From Hyposmocoma kahamanoa (lineage: Eukaryota > Arthropoda > Insecta > Lepidoptera > Cosmopterigidae), in contig NW_020654972.1 in NCBI RefSeq assembly GCF_003589595.1, positions 11,487,604 to 11,551,603 on the forward strand: a DNA stretch of 64,000 nt, given 5' to 3'. Under the pieces are notes generated by a model. It was not told the DNA's origin. It searched no databases and saw nothing but the letters and a program-made list of their open reading frames with translations. The translations under genes and the position numbers were made by a program. Positions within the stretch are counted from its first letter, which is position 1; the number at the start of each line of letters is the position of its first letter. Shown here piece after piece: positions 53,635 through 64,000 of the stretch.

Positions 53635-56600
53635 TTAACGGATAAAAACTCCAGACAAGCCAAAACCAGACGCTGGCACTGCCGGTATCGCAGGCACCGC
53701 AGGTACTGCAGGTACAGGCTGAGGCACTGGAACTGGCCGATCTACTAGCAACGGCTGCGGTACAGGTACAGGCCGGTCCACTTGAACAGGAACAGGTATA
53801 TTTACAGGTCGATCAACATACACAGGCTGCGGCACCGCCACAGGTCTTTCCACATACACCGGCCGATCCACAGGCACGTGACGCTCCACTGTCACAGGAT
53901 AAGGCACTGGCACAGAAACAGGCACTCTAACCGGGTATGGCACTCTCCTCTCGTAATACACTGGCACATGCCTCGTGACCTCCACTGGCACTCGGTGATA
54001 CACAGGCACTGGTACAGGCCTATCGACGGCTACCGGTACATTTACTCTCACAGGCACTGGTACCTGTCTGTCTACAGGGACAGGAACAGGCACTTGAACT
54101 GGAACTTGAACATTCTGTGTGATGGTTCTGGTGATGAATCTTGGAACTTCTTGACGAAGAACTACTGGGTTAGGATCCAGAGCGACTGCAGTTTGTACTA
54201 CTGGCGGTGCAGCTGGTAAGGTCGCCGGAACCGGTACGACGGCAGGAGCGGGTGAAAAAATTGCAGATGATGGAGCAAATATCTGCCTTTTGACAGGTTT
54301 GTCCGACGGCTCATCTTTGATGCCGTTGCCCTCAAGAAGGTGTGACAATTTTGATTTTTCCGCGATGTCCTTGGCCGATGACAGACTACTCGATACGAGC
54401 AATACCTGAAACAAAAAATTAAGTAAGTCACTCTGTTTCAATTTGTATACTTTCTCTTTTTATAAACTGTCCTGTTTAAGCATAAAAGGTTTTCGTTTCG
54501 TTTCGTTCGTAGTGATGAGGTGCCCAAAATCGCTTAAATATGGTGTTTTTGTGTAAGTTTTTAGGCGATAACATAGCACGTGGAACTTTGAAAATAGTAC
54601 ATCCTGTAACACGTATCTTGAAGTGTAGCTTGAAATTCCTAGAATATTGCTTATTGTCATAGGTAATACAAAAACTGGATTACAGTGAGACTCTGGTGGT
54701 TATTTTTTGACATATTTTTCTTGGGCAAACCAAACTTGCTTACTACCAAACTTTGTGTGTATATTTAAATGGTACTTATCTTGATCCTGACACTTTAATT
54801 GTTTTAAATAAAAGACAAATAACTAATTTAGGAGTAAAAAGTAACTTTCGCCTACTAACGCTACGCGATTAACAATTGATCAATCGTTAATTGCTGTTTC
54901 GCAATTAACTAATTGTCAATCTTTAATTGCCAGAACAATTAAATTTTGCCCAACACTGGTTTGCGCGGCGGGGCGCCTAAAACGCAAATACTGTCTGTCC
55001 TGAAAAGATGTCATTTTGGAGGATAACAGTTTATTACTCCGAGGGTGTACTCCAAAAATAAAGCAATGCGTGTATGTCTATGATAATAATAATAATTGAA
55101 AATGTATCTTTTAGGCCACGGGAGAGGCGAGAGTGTGAGAAATAATAATAATAATAATAATAATAACGCACACACTGGCATCCTCGCACTAGGGAAACCC
55201 TGTGTTGCGGGTGCCATGGACACACATATAGACAGCCACAAATTACACCCAAAGTCACGAGAGAAATAAATGTAGGTCATACAAATATTTCTTCCGGCTC
55301 GAAAAACGAAGTCGGGACCTCTGCGCGGCAGACGAATGGTAACCGTTCAGCCACGGAGGTTGTTAATAACATAAACACAGCATAGCTAAAATTTGTTATA
55401 GATATTTCTGTAACTTTGTAATTGCAACTTGATTTATTTTTATATGCTACAAACAGGCATATAGCAGTGAACTAGTTTATTAAACCATGTAAGAGTGTAT
55501 TTTATTATACCAAGGCAATGATATAAATTAGCCGTGGGTCAAGGTGACCCCCTGACCGATGCAAGGTGGTAAACTGGCGTACCACCTTGTGTGAATTTGT
55601 TGCACTTGCAGTGATACATAAATTATGAAGTAAAAAAGGCCAGGCGTTATCTTGATAGTTAATACTTGGTTATTTACAAGACTTCTTCTTTTTAGAACAA
55701 TAAGTGATAATTATATCTAAAGTCTGACCTATCACGTGGTTTTAAGTTATGTGTTTCAGTTAGTGTTGCACTGATTTTATCTTATAATACCAAGTGACCG
55801 GACGAACAAGTCGTGGGCCTGGTGGTAAGCGACACGCCTGTCCATAACAGTTGCAGTGCCACTGAAAGCTTTAATACGCAAAGACCGGAGGGGTTCTGCG
55901 CCCGTCACCATGAGACATAAGTTTACAAGTCCCATGTGCCTGTTATTTCACCAGCACCCCTTTACCCACACTCATACCTTACTGCTTGGTGGCAGAAATA
56001 GGTAAGGTTTCCTGGACGAACTCTTCCACAAAGAGCTCTACTGCTACTAATGAATGTCAAAACATTCGAGAAAGATGTTTAGATAAATACTAGTAAATTG
56101 TATCTAGGTTGTATCTAATTTCGTAACTCAGATTTTCCTGTGTCACTCGAATTCGCGAGAACTAATCACGTGTGTTCTACTTAAGTGCAATCGGTTTCCG
56201 ACTTTGGTAATGAATGGGGGAACCTACATTGCGCAGAGGTTCGCTCTCCGCTTCATGCGGAAATGGTTAAGTGCCTGATAATTATTTTTAGCAATTATGT
56301 CTTGAAGCCTTAGTGAAACTTAGTAAAAAATAAGTAGTCCTTAGTTTCTCTGAAGATCTTTAGTAATTAACATTTTAAGTTGCTGTAATTTAACAATAAT
56401 TATGTGCTCAACAACCACACCAATTACCTGGTCTCAAATTAGGAAATTACTATGAGTACCAGACCGATGGAATTCATTCTGGGGCACTTCCCAAAACACC
56501 CAGACTAGAACGAATTTAGAAAAGTTAATTTCCCAAAGTGGTTCTACCGAGAATCGAACCCTCCAGCATCCAGCAAGCCCACAGCGTAAACCGTTAGGCC

Positions 56601-58591
56601 ACCGAGGTCGTATTTATTTCAAATGTTCTATTAATGATTATTAACCTTAATTATGAATATTTATCAATTGAAATTGTATGATTAATGATTGTTTAAACGG
56701 ACTTCTCGGTCTCGCTTACCTAAACCTTGATTTACTTATAAATTATAAAACACATAGGTACTGTAGCAAAACAACTGCTACATTTATCATAGATTTTATC
56801 TATTATATTTTATCAAAAATATAGATAAAAATAAAACACAGCAATTCCGAGATTCCAGGAGGATTTATTACACACTCTATGTATATTAATTACTTCTTAG
56901 AAGTTAACGTAAATACGGTCTGGCCACTTCGATCTCTGATAACGATAAAATATTTTCAGTGTGACCGAAGAACGGAAATATTTTTTAGGCACTCCCACAA
57001 CCCAATAATGCTTATAACTTTTTCATAATAGCTTATGAAGTAACTAGTGACCAGCGAAGTGTTACATAGGATGCTCGTACGCCACGCACAAGTCCAGATA
57101 GATTAATTGCAAATGTTATCCGCTACCTGGTAGAAAAAACAAGCGTTATGTTCACAACGCTGTGTCGGAAATACAAATGTGAATATGTTAATATTTCTAT
57201 TCATACGTGCAGACTATTCACGAGTATCGGGTAAAATTCGACACGTTTTCTCAAGATGAGAGCTATGTTCTGTACAGTACGCAACGTTTATATTACTCGC
57301 ATTTCTTCGGACCCTATGTCTAAGCTTGCTACGTTTTAGTAAACAGTCTATAATAGTACCGTTTTATAATATCTACTGCGAAGTATTAAAGTCAAAGTCA
57401 AAGTCAAAGATTATTTATTCCATAGGTAAAATAAATTTACACTTGAAAACGTCACATTTAAGCTACTGCTCGTTCACTACGCTGACCTCCCTGAGAAGAA
57501 CGAGCAAGAAACTCTAGGGATTGCTCTTTTCCAATAAACTTAAATGCTATGGAATACACTTTGAATCAAATTTGTGTGGATTCTGGAGCCATGTCGTCTT
57601 TCCATACATCTTTATCTAATACGTAGTCTTCAGTTTTGTAATATGATTTTTAGATCAAAATATTTTTAATGTAGTTTTTAAACTTAGGAAATGATAAACT
57701 TAATATATGCTCCGGAATCTTATTGTAAAAACGTATACAGTTCCCCATAAAAGAGTTGTTTACCTTGGTTAAACGAAATCGTGGTACCATGAGTTTGGAC
57801 TTAGCTCTAAGGTTAATATTATGGATATCTTCTTTCTTATTGAAATTATGTATATTTATTATTATTATAGTATTATTAGTATACTTCGCATATTTATAAC
57901 AAGATGCCTTTTTGGTTTAGGCATCGCAACTACACTACTAACTACACTATTAACTTCTAAGATTCAATTTAAGGGTGCTGGTGACAGTACAGGCACATGG
58001 ACCTTGTCAACTTATGTCTTAGGGTGACGGGTGCAGTGGCAGTGCTTCGCAGATCTTTGCCATTTAAAGCTCGAAACGGCACTGCAATTGTTATCGACAG
58101 GCGTGTCTCTTAGCAGCAGGCGCACGACTGATAGGTCCCGTCACTTGGTGTCATAAAAAAATTGTATAGTTTTGTGAAGATAAATAATTAAGGTTCTTTT
58201 CTTATTGTTTATGATAATATTATCATAGTTTCCTTTACATGTTAGTTTTAAAATGAAATAAATTCAGATACTTCTCCTATATAGCCCATTAACCTAGCCC
58301 TTCTGCCTAGCCCAGGTTTCTGTTTGTTATTGAAGTAGTTATGATTAATATTTTATGTTATTGTCCTTTATACTTAGTTGATTTGAATAATACTACACCG
58401 CAGTTTGTATGTTCTTTTAAAAATCCAAGTCAAAGTATGTAGTATGAACGGACTTGTTTAAAATGCCTGCTGATGCGAGTAGAAGAAGTGCAGATAGTGG
58501 AGGTTCATATATCTGCCTAGTAAAAGACAAGTGTAATGGTGTGTACTTATGTATGTATGTATCTTACCAACAAAACAGGAATCGACGCCAT
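53635..58591 (-). CDS. Secreted proline/valine-rich low-complexity cuticle-type protein (CPLCP-like), 2 exons
   Basis: Proposed minus-strand exons are 58591-58568 (donor GTAAGA) and 54405-53635 (acceptor TTTGTTTCAG), joined in phase 0, giving 264 aa. Together they make a clean signal peptide, MASIPVLLVLLVSSSLSSA. A charged propeptide-like stretch with a KR cleavage site before QIFAPSSA follows. Then come about 170 residues of VPV, PVPVPVDRQVPVPVRV and [10 protein letters not shown] motifs, and a PAVPAVPAIPAVPAS tail ending in GVFIR. The motif VDRPVPVPV is shared with the gene at 13257-20133. No R&R domain. Extracellular matrix or cuticle function is inferred from composition. A longer frame starting at 54441 reads through the splice acceptor and is rejected. 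Confidence 0.8.
55020..55366 (-). repeat. tRNA-headed SINE containing an AAT microsatellite, in the intron
   Basis: The reverse complement begins CCTCCGTGGCTGAACGG (A-box-like) with a GGTCCCGACTTCG B-box-like block, then GTGTCCATGGCACCCGC. The body holds an AAT run at 55141-55166. Confidence 0.55.
55141..55166. repeat. AAT trinucleotide microsatellite
   Basis: Eight to nine AAT units inside the SINE-like repeat. Confidence 0.95.
55782..56048 (-). repeat. SINE-like repeat A in the intron
   Basis: TATAATACCAAGTGACCGGA, CGCCTGTCCATAACAGTTGC and CTTCCACAAAGAGCTCTACTG on the reverse strand. Confidence 0.9.
56410..56612 (-). repeat. tRNA-headed SINE in the intron
   Basis: The reverse complement begins TCGGTGGCCTAACGG (A-box) with GGGTTCGATTCTCGGTAG (B-box), then the ACTCATAG and GAGACCAGG body blocks. 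Confidence 0.7.
56620..57385. other. Intron DNA, nothing recognised
   Basis: No repeat family or exon seen. Confidence 0.4.
57389..57860 (-). mobile_element. 5'-truncated LINE copy, nearly identical to the 3' end of the LINE at 1-3050
   Basis: Reverse complement of about 2580-3050, including the last ORF2 codons and the TTTGAC tail. Only a handful of mismatches were seen by eye over about 460 bp. It lies in the first intron of the Pro/Val-rich gene and is flanked by inverted TGCGAAGTAT (57377-57386) and ATACTTCGCA (57881-57890). Confidence 0.92.
57970..58162 (+). repeat. SINE-like repeat A, 5'-truncated copy in the intron
   Basis: Starts GGGTGCTGGTGACAGTACAG and ends TAGGTCCCGTCACTTGG with an A run. 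Confidence 0.85.
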
Positions 58592-58688
58592 TGCTCCTAA
58601 ATAATGAAAGACACAAATCACATTAGAAATTATTGAATGATCTAGTAAGGTGTACGATTGAATCTGCGCGCGAAACGCTTGCGCCGCG

Positions 58689-58696
58689 TTTATATA
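58689..58696 (-). promoter_or_regulatory. TATA box of the second Pro/Val-rich gene
   Basis: TATATAAA on the minus strand, about 100 bp upstream of the proposed ATG at 58591. Confidence 0.65.
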
Positions 58697-58809
58697 CAAA
58701 CAAGATTGTTACAGCTGTATGCGCCCGCGCAAACTGAAACGGCTCCACAGTATCCAGTGAACGAAGTGTGCATTTTATATAAATAAAATATGATTTGTTA
58801 GACAATTGA

Positions 58810-59220
58810 TTTGATATATTACTATTACATTACATCGAACGATGCTCAAATGATTTAACAAAATATATGGTTATCCAACTAAATTATTATTTTCCTTAAC
58901 ATCCATCAACCACGCTTAGTCTCAAATTTACTACCGTCATCGTCAACCTATAAGACGTCCCACTATTGTGCACAGGTCCCCTCTAAGGAAAGTTTTTGAG
59001 GTATACGTAATAAGTAAAAAGACGTAGAAGACATATAGAGAGACATCCTCTGTATGTCCTGTCTGTTATCTCCAGCAGAGCTTTGCGGGTGCTGTTGGTC
59101 AGATACAGTGGGCACGAGAGCAGGTTAGAAAAGCATCGTATGGGTATTCGCAAGCAGAATGCTTGTGACTCGGGTTGATATAGTCCCTCTCCCTCTTTAC
59201 CATGTTGTCTCTACATAGTC
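58810..59220. other. Intergenic DNA with a SINE-like scrap
   Basis: CACAGGTCCCCTCTAAGGAAAG near 58970 resembles the tail of the SINE at 9908-10470. Otherwise nothing recognised. Confidence 0.4.
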
Positions 59221-59224
59221 AACT

Positions 59225-59400
59225 TGTATAATAAATAAATCATTTATTGTCTCCACAAACAGTGGTCGTATAGACATAAATAGACGCTTTACATAACATC
59301 AAGATATAATCTGGTTGTGGAGGCTGGTCCCTGAACTAGGAGAACCTGTATCTCAGGTAACCAGGTCTCCACCCCCGGGTAGACTTAATAGCTATGATTG
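59225..59400 (-). repeat. Probable LINE 3' UTR
   Basis: AATAAATAAATCATTTATTG, then GTGGAGGCTGGTCCCTG and CTCAGGTAACCAGGTCTCC resemble the 3' end of a common lepidopteran non-LTR element in reverse orientation. Assignment rests on memory of the pattern only. Confidence 0.35.
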
Positions 59401-59634
59401 AGCAATTACAAGTGAAAACAAAGTGAAAGCAAAATAAAAAAAGTTCAAAGAAATTTTAGATAATGCAAATTTATGATGTATATAATCATGTATCCTGAAA
59501 CGATTCAAAGACTTCCACAAACATTCTCTGAATTGGGAAGCATCCGTCCTCTCCTACGAAACAAGGCCACCACCACTGTCACTTTATTGCATAAAACATA
59601 AAAATAGGTACATAGATGTGCCTAGTATACTAGT

Positions 59635-60140
59635 AAGTATACTAGGGATGCTCATTTTCGTGCTTTGAATAATGTTTTTGGATCATAATGGATCAATGCC
59701 TCTGAATCGATCCACAGACCGGATCATGTGCTCTTAAATCGATCTTATAATTATCGTTCCAAAAATTAATTTCGAATAAATAAAATTTTTACAGCTTTTC
59801 TGGCTTCAGTCGGTTCCGACCTTTCTTTCGAGTGGTATTAGCCAGTGAGAAAAGACGTTCCGAAAGCACAGAAGTAATGAGAATCGCCAAATATTGCCGA
59901 CTTATGTACTTAGATGTTACCAAACCGCTTTTCTTGCAGGCCAATGTAAAATTAGGGGTTCAGAAAAAACTGTTTTCTTTAAATTATGAATACGACCTAG
60001 ACGATCCGATTCGCCTCTATGTTGAATCAATTTACTTAAAAAACACATTGAAATTAATCGATACAAAAAATCGCTACTTCGTATACAGTTAAATCGATCT
60101 TCATAAAAATGGAATAGTAATGTGCATCCCTAAAATATAC
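59635..60140 (-). mobile_element. Short hAT-derived transposon with TIRs and 8-bp target-site duplication
   Basis: Element 59643-60132 (490 bp) begins TAGGGATGCTCATT and ends with the inverted AATGTGCATCCCTA. It is flanked by AAGTATAC (59635-59642) and AAATATAC (60133-60140), an 8-bp duplication with one mismatch, the length typical of hAT elements. On the minus strand it retains a piece of transposase (59790-59930). Confidence 0.85.
59775..59935 (-). pseudogene. hAT transposase dimerisation-domain fragment
   Basis: Reads SKYISRQYLAILITSVLSER, then LFSLANTTRKKGRNRLKPEK, matching the conserved C-terminal TSxxSERxFSxAG and RxxLxPE motifs of hAT transposases. A one-base shift separates this from VKILFIRN, the usual LLFLxxN end. 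The rest of the transposase is absent. The plus-strand 86-codon frame over it is a shadow. Confidence 0.82.
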
Positions 60141-60144
60141 TGTT

Positions 60145-61145
60145 TTTAGAGATTTCTTTCGTGAGGTACTCATATGTTTGAATCTTCTTATTAAAGATGA
60201 TGAATTAATGAATTTGAAAGCCGAGCAAAATGAGTGAACCAATTTAATGTATCGATCGCATTATTAATGTACAATTACGTAATTTTGAAACATTTTAAAA
60301 TAGTGATAGCATAGTTAGGAGAACGTTTGTCTCTCCTGTAAAACGTCACGCATTCGATTACCATCTGGGTGGACCTGTTATAGAGTATACCTATGCGTAC
60401 AGGTTTGGTTAATTCATTATCGCTTGCTGAAACCACGACTGAATGAATGAAATAGTTATTCTCGACATTAATCCAATTCTGTTTCATGTTTTTTATTTAA
60501 TTCTTGTATTCGGATAAAATATTCTCAATCAAGTAAAAACCCTCACCTTCAGAGATACAAAATGAGAGTACAATACAGATGTTCCTTTCACCGTACGCAC
60601 GTCGTCGTCGCGTAGTCGTTACCTCTCGTACGAATCAATGGAAACGCTCACGGAGCGATCTGATCCGCCGTCAACAGACGAAGGCATCCGCAGAATTGGC
60701 ACTACAACATATTTAGCTACAAATTAATCAATTCACTCGAATTCCCGTACCCAACCATTTATATATTTATATAACCTACGCGGTAGACAGGGACTCCATG
60801 ATTTCTATAGCTTTTAGATAATTGATCAGTACCTAACTTCTCTCTGCCATATGGTTAAGTTGTTGTCAATTTAGTGTATCGTTTGACGTTTTTAGTTCAT
60901 GGCTGTTGAATAGTAATTTTCTACGTACTAGATAACTCATCATCTCTCATCAACTCATCATCTTACTCCATCTTACGTAAAGTGACTACCGAATGCTGGC
61001 CAGGAAGTGGTTATAGAAACCTAAAACCTGCAGCAAGATACCAAACGTGAGCTCACTATCACTACCGGGCAGACGTGAAGGCAGGTTGTGAACGATGATG
61101 AAATAAATCTAAACATTCAGTGTCTGGACGTATCAGTTCAAATAT
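60145..61145. other. Intergenic DNA, nothing recognised
   Basis: No gene. A GATTACCATCTGGGTGGACC stretch near 60360 has a weak B-box-like look. Confidence 0.4.
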
Positions 61146-61149
61146 TGAA

Positions 61150-61305
61150 AGCACCTCTACTGCTCAAGGCCAGGTGAAGAGAATCCTTAATCGACGAGCA
61201 TGTATGAAAGCAATGATGCATGTTGATGTGGCGAAGGATGTTTGTTGTCTCTGCCTACCCCGAAAAAGGCGTGAAGTATGTACATATATATGTATGTATC
61301 TTTAC
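61150..61305 (+). repeat. Probable LINE 3' end with a TATG-type tail
   Basis: GTTGTCTCTGCCTACCCCG, then AAGGCGTGAAGTATG and a TATGTATG-like tail, a familiar lepidopteran retroelement end. No second copy in this window. Confidence 0.4.
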
Positions 61306-61395
61306 TGCTTAAAGTTTCATCTTGCCTAAAAAGCAATAATAAATTCGTTTTTATCTTGATGTAATAAGAGAAGAAGAACGAAAAGATTATTAGAG

Positions 61396-61464
61396 ATCTC
61401 TTGATTTTCGGTTCTCATCTCTCACTTTTTCCAAGTGAGAGATGAGAACCGAAAATCAAGAGAT
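61396..61464. repeat. Perfect 32-bp inverted repeat, 5-base loop
   Basis: Arms 61396-61427 and 61433-61464 pair without any mismatch; the loop is TTTCC. Outside them GATTAT (61385-61390) and ATAATC (61471-61476) also mirror each other. Confidence 0.95.
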
Positions 61465-61644
61465 TAAACAATAATCACGTCTATATTCGTATTCACCTAA
61501 AAAATTTGTTAATAATGCTCTGGCTCTAACTACTGGATCGGAGGCTCAAACCCAACAGTGGGTGAAGTCAGTCTTTGAATGATGATGTTGAACCTAGAAA
61601 AACGTTTATTTTTGTAGCCGTAAAATATAGTTGTTTGTGAGTTC

Positions 61645-61815
61645 TATTTCTACCGACAAGCAGTAATGTGAGCATTACTGCGTTCCGGTTTTGTAGGGTA
61701 AAGGTAGTGGTGAAATTACAGGCACATGAGACTTATCAACAGGGTGACGGGCGTGAACGGCACTGCAACTGTTATGGGCTGGCTTGTCGCGAACCATCAG
61801 ACGCACGGCTACTAA
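61645..61815 (+). repeat. SINE-like repeat A, shortened copy
   Basis: TTTCTACCGACAAGCAGTAA, GTGAAATTACAGGCACATGA and GAACCATCAGACGCACGGC; part of the centre and the 3' end are missing. Confidence 0.8.
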
Positions 61816-62430
61816 AATATATATGCGATCGCTCATCAAATGGTAGTGGCAGAAAAACTGCGCTCTTGAATTGTCACGGTCTGCAATCCGCGAGCTGCTG
61901 AGTCCAGGTCATTCCAGCACAAACTCTATCAGATAGATATGATCAGTTTAAAATACTTTTTTTCTGAAGTACGTGTTTCTATCAATGTCTACTAATTTAT
62001 GCACTATGTGCTTTTGTGTTATCCCCGGCAAAGTAATTGTAAATGCTTGCATCTGCTTGTATTTGTGCTGAACACAGGTTTTATCTATCTATCTCATTAA
62101 ATGATGGCGAACCTACGTAAAATTAAATGTAACTAATGTAACTAACTTTTTCCTGTGACTTCATCTATATAGGAAAGCTGGTATGCGACACTTACATCTA
62201 CATATATGTATGTTAACGCATATCAAATGCTACAGCACCTCTTACGACTCAATGAGGTACTTTAAAACATATTTTGTGGAGTAAATAATACGGCGTTGGA
62301 AATTTTCAAATCAGAAGGTGTCATTCGAAAACAGTGTCATATCGTGTGCACGAACTCCACCTCCTCGCAGGGCGTACTGTACTACGTGAGTGCGAATGAC
62401 GATAGCGCAATCACGTATGTTGTATTGACA

Positions 62431-62465
62431 CCGCTTCCGCATCCGCTTCCGCATCCGCTTCCGCT
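62431..62465 (+). repeat. CCGCTT/CCGCAT hexamer array
   Basis: Alternating CCGCTT and CCGCAT units, nearly six in a row. Degenerate TTCCG-rich hexamers recur between 62725 and 62990. Confidence 0.85.
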
Positions 62466-62469
62466 AAAA

Positions 62470-64000
62470 CTGATATTCGACATTCCATGTTCGCCTCGCG
62501 TACCTTGGGATACAATGCGCGAGTGCCCTACGCGGTTTCGAAAAACCTTTCACCACGATGGCAAACGTATCCCGTCACAGCCCAGCGTGATAGCTACTAG
62601 TGGCGTGGTCAACGTGAATAAGGTCTGGGTCGCGATAATAAAGTGTATGCCATCGATATGATAAGAAAAAGAAGTATCATGTCACTTTGAACAGCTGCCA
62701 TCTGCATGGTGCAACAGAACTCTGCTTCTACTTCCGTAACTGTTTCTGCTTCCGCAATATTTTTAACGGAACTTTAATCGGAAGTTTACAACGTTTGCAA
62801 CGAATCAGGTGCGTTTTTAGTACTTTTGTGTTGTATAATAATTGCATTTATGAAACCCAAAGCAAGCCATATTGGGAGCTATTTTGTTGAGTTCTTTGTA
62901 ATACTTATCACATCCGCTTTCGTTTCCGCTAAGATATACTTTTGACATCTGCTTCCGTTTCTGTTTCCTTTACGACACTTCCGTTGCATCACTATACTGA
63001 ACCCAACTTTATGCTATACGAATCCACTCTAGTCACTCTGTCATATTGTAACACAAGGCTTTAACTCTCTTGTTATTCGGCTACCTGTTTATTCTTTAAC
63101 TAACTCCCATCTTTACATAAAAGAAACAAAATCGAATAGGAAATTTACAAAGTAACCAACTTTAATCAAAAATTAAATATTATACACAGTGCCAATGACG
63201 TATTTACCGTTAAATTCCGATGACGGTTAAATATATATCCAAAAGTGGATTTAGAGAATGTCCCAAATAACATTAATGTTAATATTTAATTGTCCAATCA
63301 ACCGTGTAAAACCGTTGTAGCTTAAGTAAGTAACTTAGAAACCGTTTGTTGAAATAATAAGCTGTTAAAAAGGGTGGTATGTACTAAAACATACCTACAT
63401 GAAGTTCTACTGTAGAAACACGTCGCATTTACTTGTAAAAACTGAAGTGATCTGAACTTTTGCTTACTTAAATTGAATATGACAAATCGGGAAATAAATT
63501 AACAAAACAACAAGCTTCTTTAAATAAATTAATTTATTATTCCTTAAAGCCCTAAAATAAATCAATTAAAACTAAAATTCACTGTCGCATCTCAAGCACA
63601 ATTACGATTCCGAAGCTGTTAAAAAAATACCGCACTCCCCAGTCATATACCTTTTGTTCAATTACCTAGAAATGAAGTAATTAAAAAAATGCACACAATC
63701 AGTCAATGTATGGAAATTAATTTACATAGTCGATTAACAACGGAACTAGGAATATGTTGCATGTTTACGTCTCATTATGCGGTGTATGAAAATTGCATTG
63801 CGCTGTACCTATCTGTTTAATTTGGTTCGATTATTGATAGCGTTGCAGGTAAACCTGCTTCGTGCATTGCCCCTTCCTTAACGCAGAAACAACGTGTGAC
63901 AGTTTACTTAAATCTGACTATCGCTGCAGACCTCTTAATTATATTTGCAACTACAATTGCTAATGATATGAAATTAATATTTCCAAATGTGATGCTTTTG
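62470..64000. other. Intergenic DNA with scattered TTCCG motifs
   Basis: The GC-richer block 62290-62650 holds a 121-codon frame without family features. After 63000 the sequence is AT-rich with nothing recognised. Confidence 0.4.

Noticed and set aside
53782..54219. 145-codon plus frame rich in His and Arg
   Set aside because: It is the antisense of the Pro/Val-rich exon; the minus frame has signal peptide, splice acceptor and polyA signal.
54406..54441. ATG at 54441 as the start of the minus Pro/Val-rich gene
   Set aside because: The sequence between it and 54405 is a polypyrimidine tract plus acceptor, and a better signal-peptide exon exists at 58568-58591.
59832..60092. 86-codon plus frame as a gene
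   Set aside because: It is antisense to the hAT transposase fragment and lies wholly inside the transposon.
62296..62661. 121-codon plus frame with PHPLPHPLP repeats
   Set aside because: The repeat is a translated hexamer array; no start context, splice signals or family match.

Overview
The window looks like nuclear DNA from a moth or butterfly (Lepidoptera). It is AT-rich and gene-poor. Its genes are split by short consensus-bounded introns, and TATA boxes and AATAAA signals sit where insect genes put them. It is packed with repeat types I recognise from lepidopteran genomes: tRNA-headed SINEs, a roughly 290-bp SINE-like repeat in about 17 copies, and 3' ends of non-LTR retrotransposons. 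A four-unit AACCT run matches the insect telomere repeat. The species cannot be named from sequence alone.

Layout. Bases 1-3050 are a non-LTR retrotransposon with an open reverse transcriptase frame and a frameshifted endonuclease. Next to it, 3633-4053 is the last exon of a peptidoglycan recognition protein (PGRP); its earlier exons are not visible. From 4300 to 13100 there are only repeats and unassigned DNA. A secreted proline/valine-rich cuticle-type gene runs on + from 13257 to 20133 in four exons. A short Ala/Val/Pro-rich cuticle-type gene runs on - from 29499 to 26020 in three exons. Bases 30000-34900 are repeat-rich, with three reverse transcriptase ORF remnants. At 35578-36537 lies an uninterrupted 319-aa gene of bacterial type, a D-erythronate dehydrogenase-like NAD-dependent sugar epimerase/dehydratase, which is the best candidate here for horizontal gene transfer. 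Bases 36600-44400 hold repeats. A neprilysin-like M13 zinc metallopeptidase gene runs on + from about 44496 to 52257 in about 14 exons. It converges on a third proline/valine-rich cuticle-type gene on - (58591 to 53635, two exons). The last 5 kb hold a short hAT-derived element with intact ends and a perfect 32-bp hairpin.

How the genes relate. The three cuticle-type genes share one architecture: a TATA box 65-130 bp upstream, a tiny first coding exon of 4, 4 or 8 codons, a long phase-0 first intron, and a second exon that completes the signal peptide. Two of them share the motif VDRPVPVPV and are probably relatives. The PGRP, the M13 peptidase and the bacterial-type dehydrogenase are unrelated functions with no sign of co-regulation. 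All exon structures were read by eye from splice consensus and frame continuity; no transcript or database search was available.
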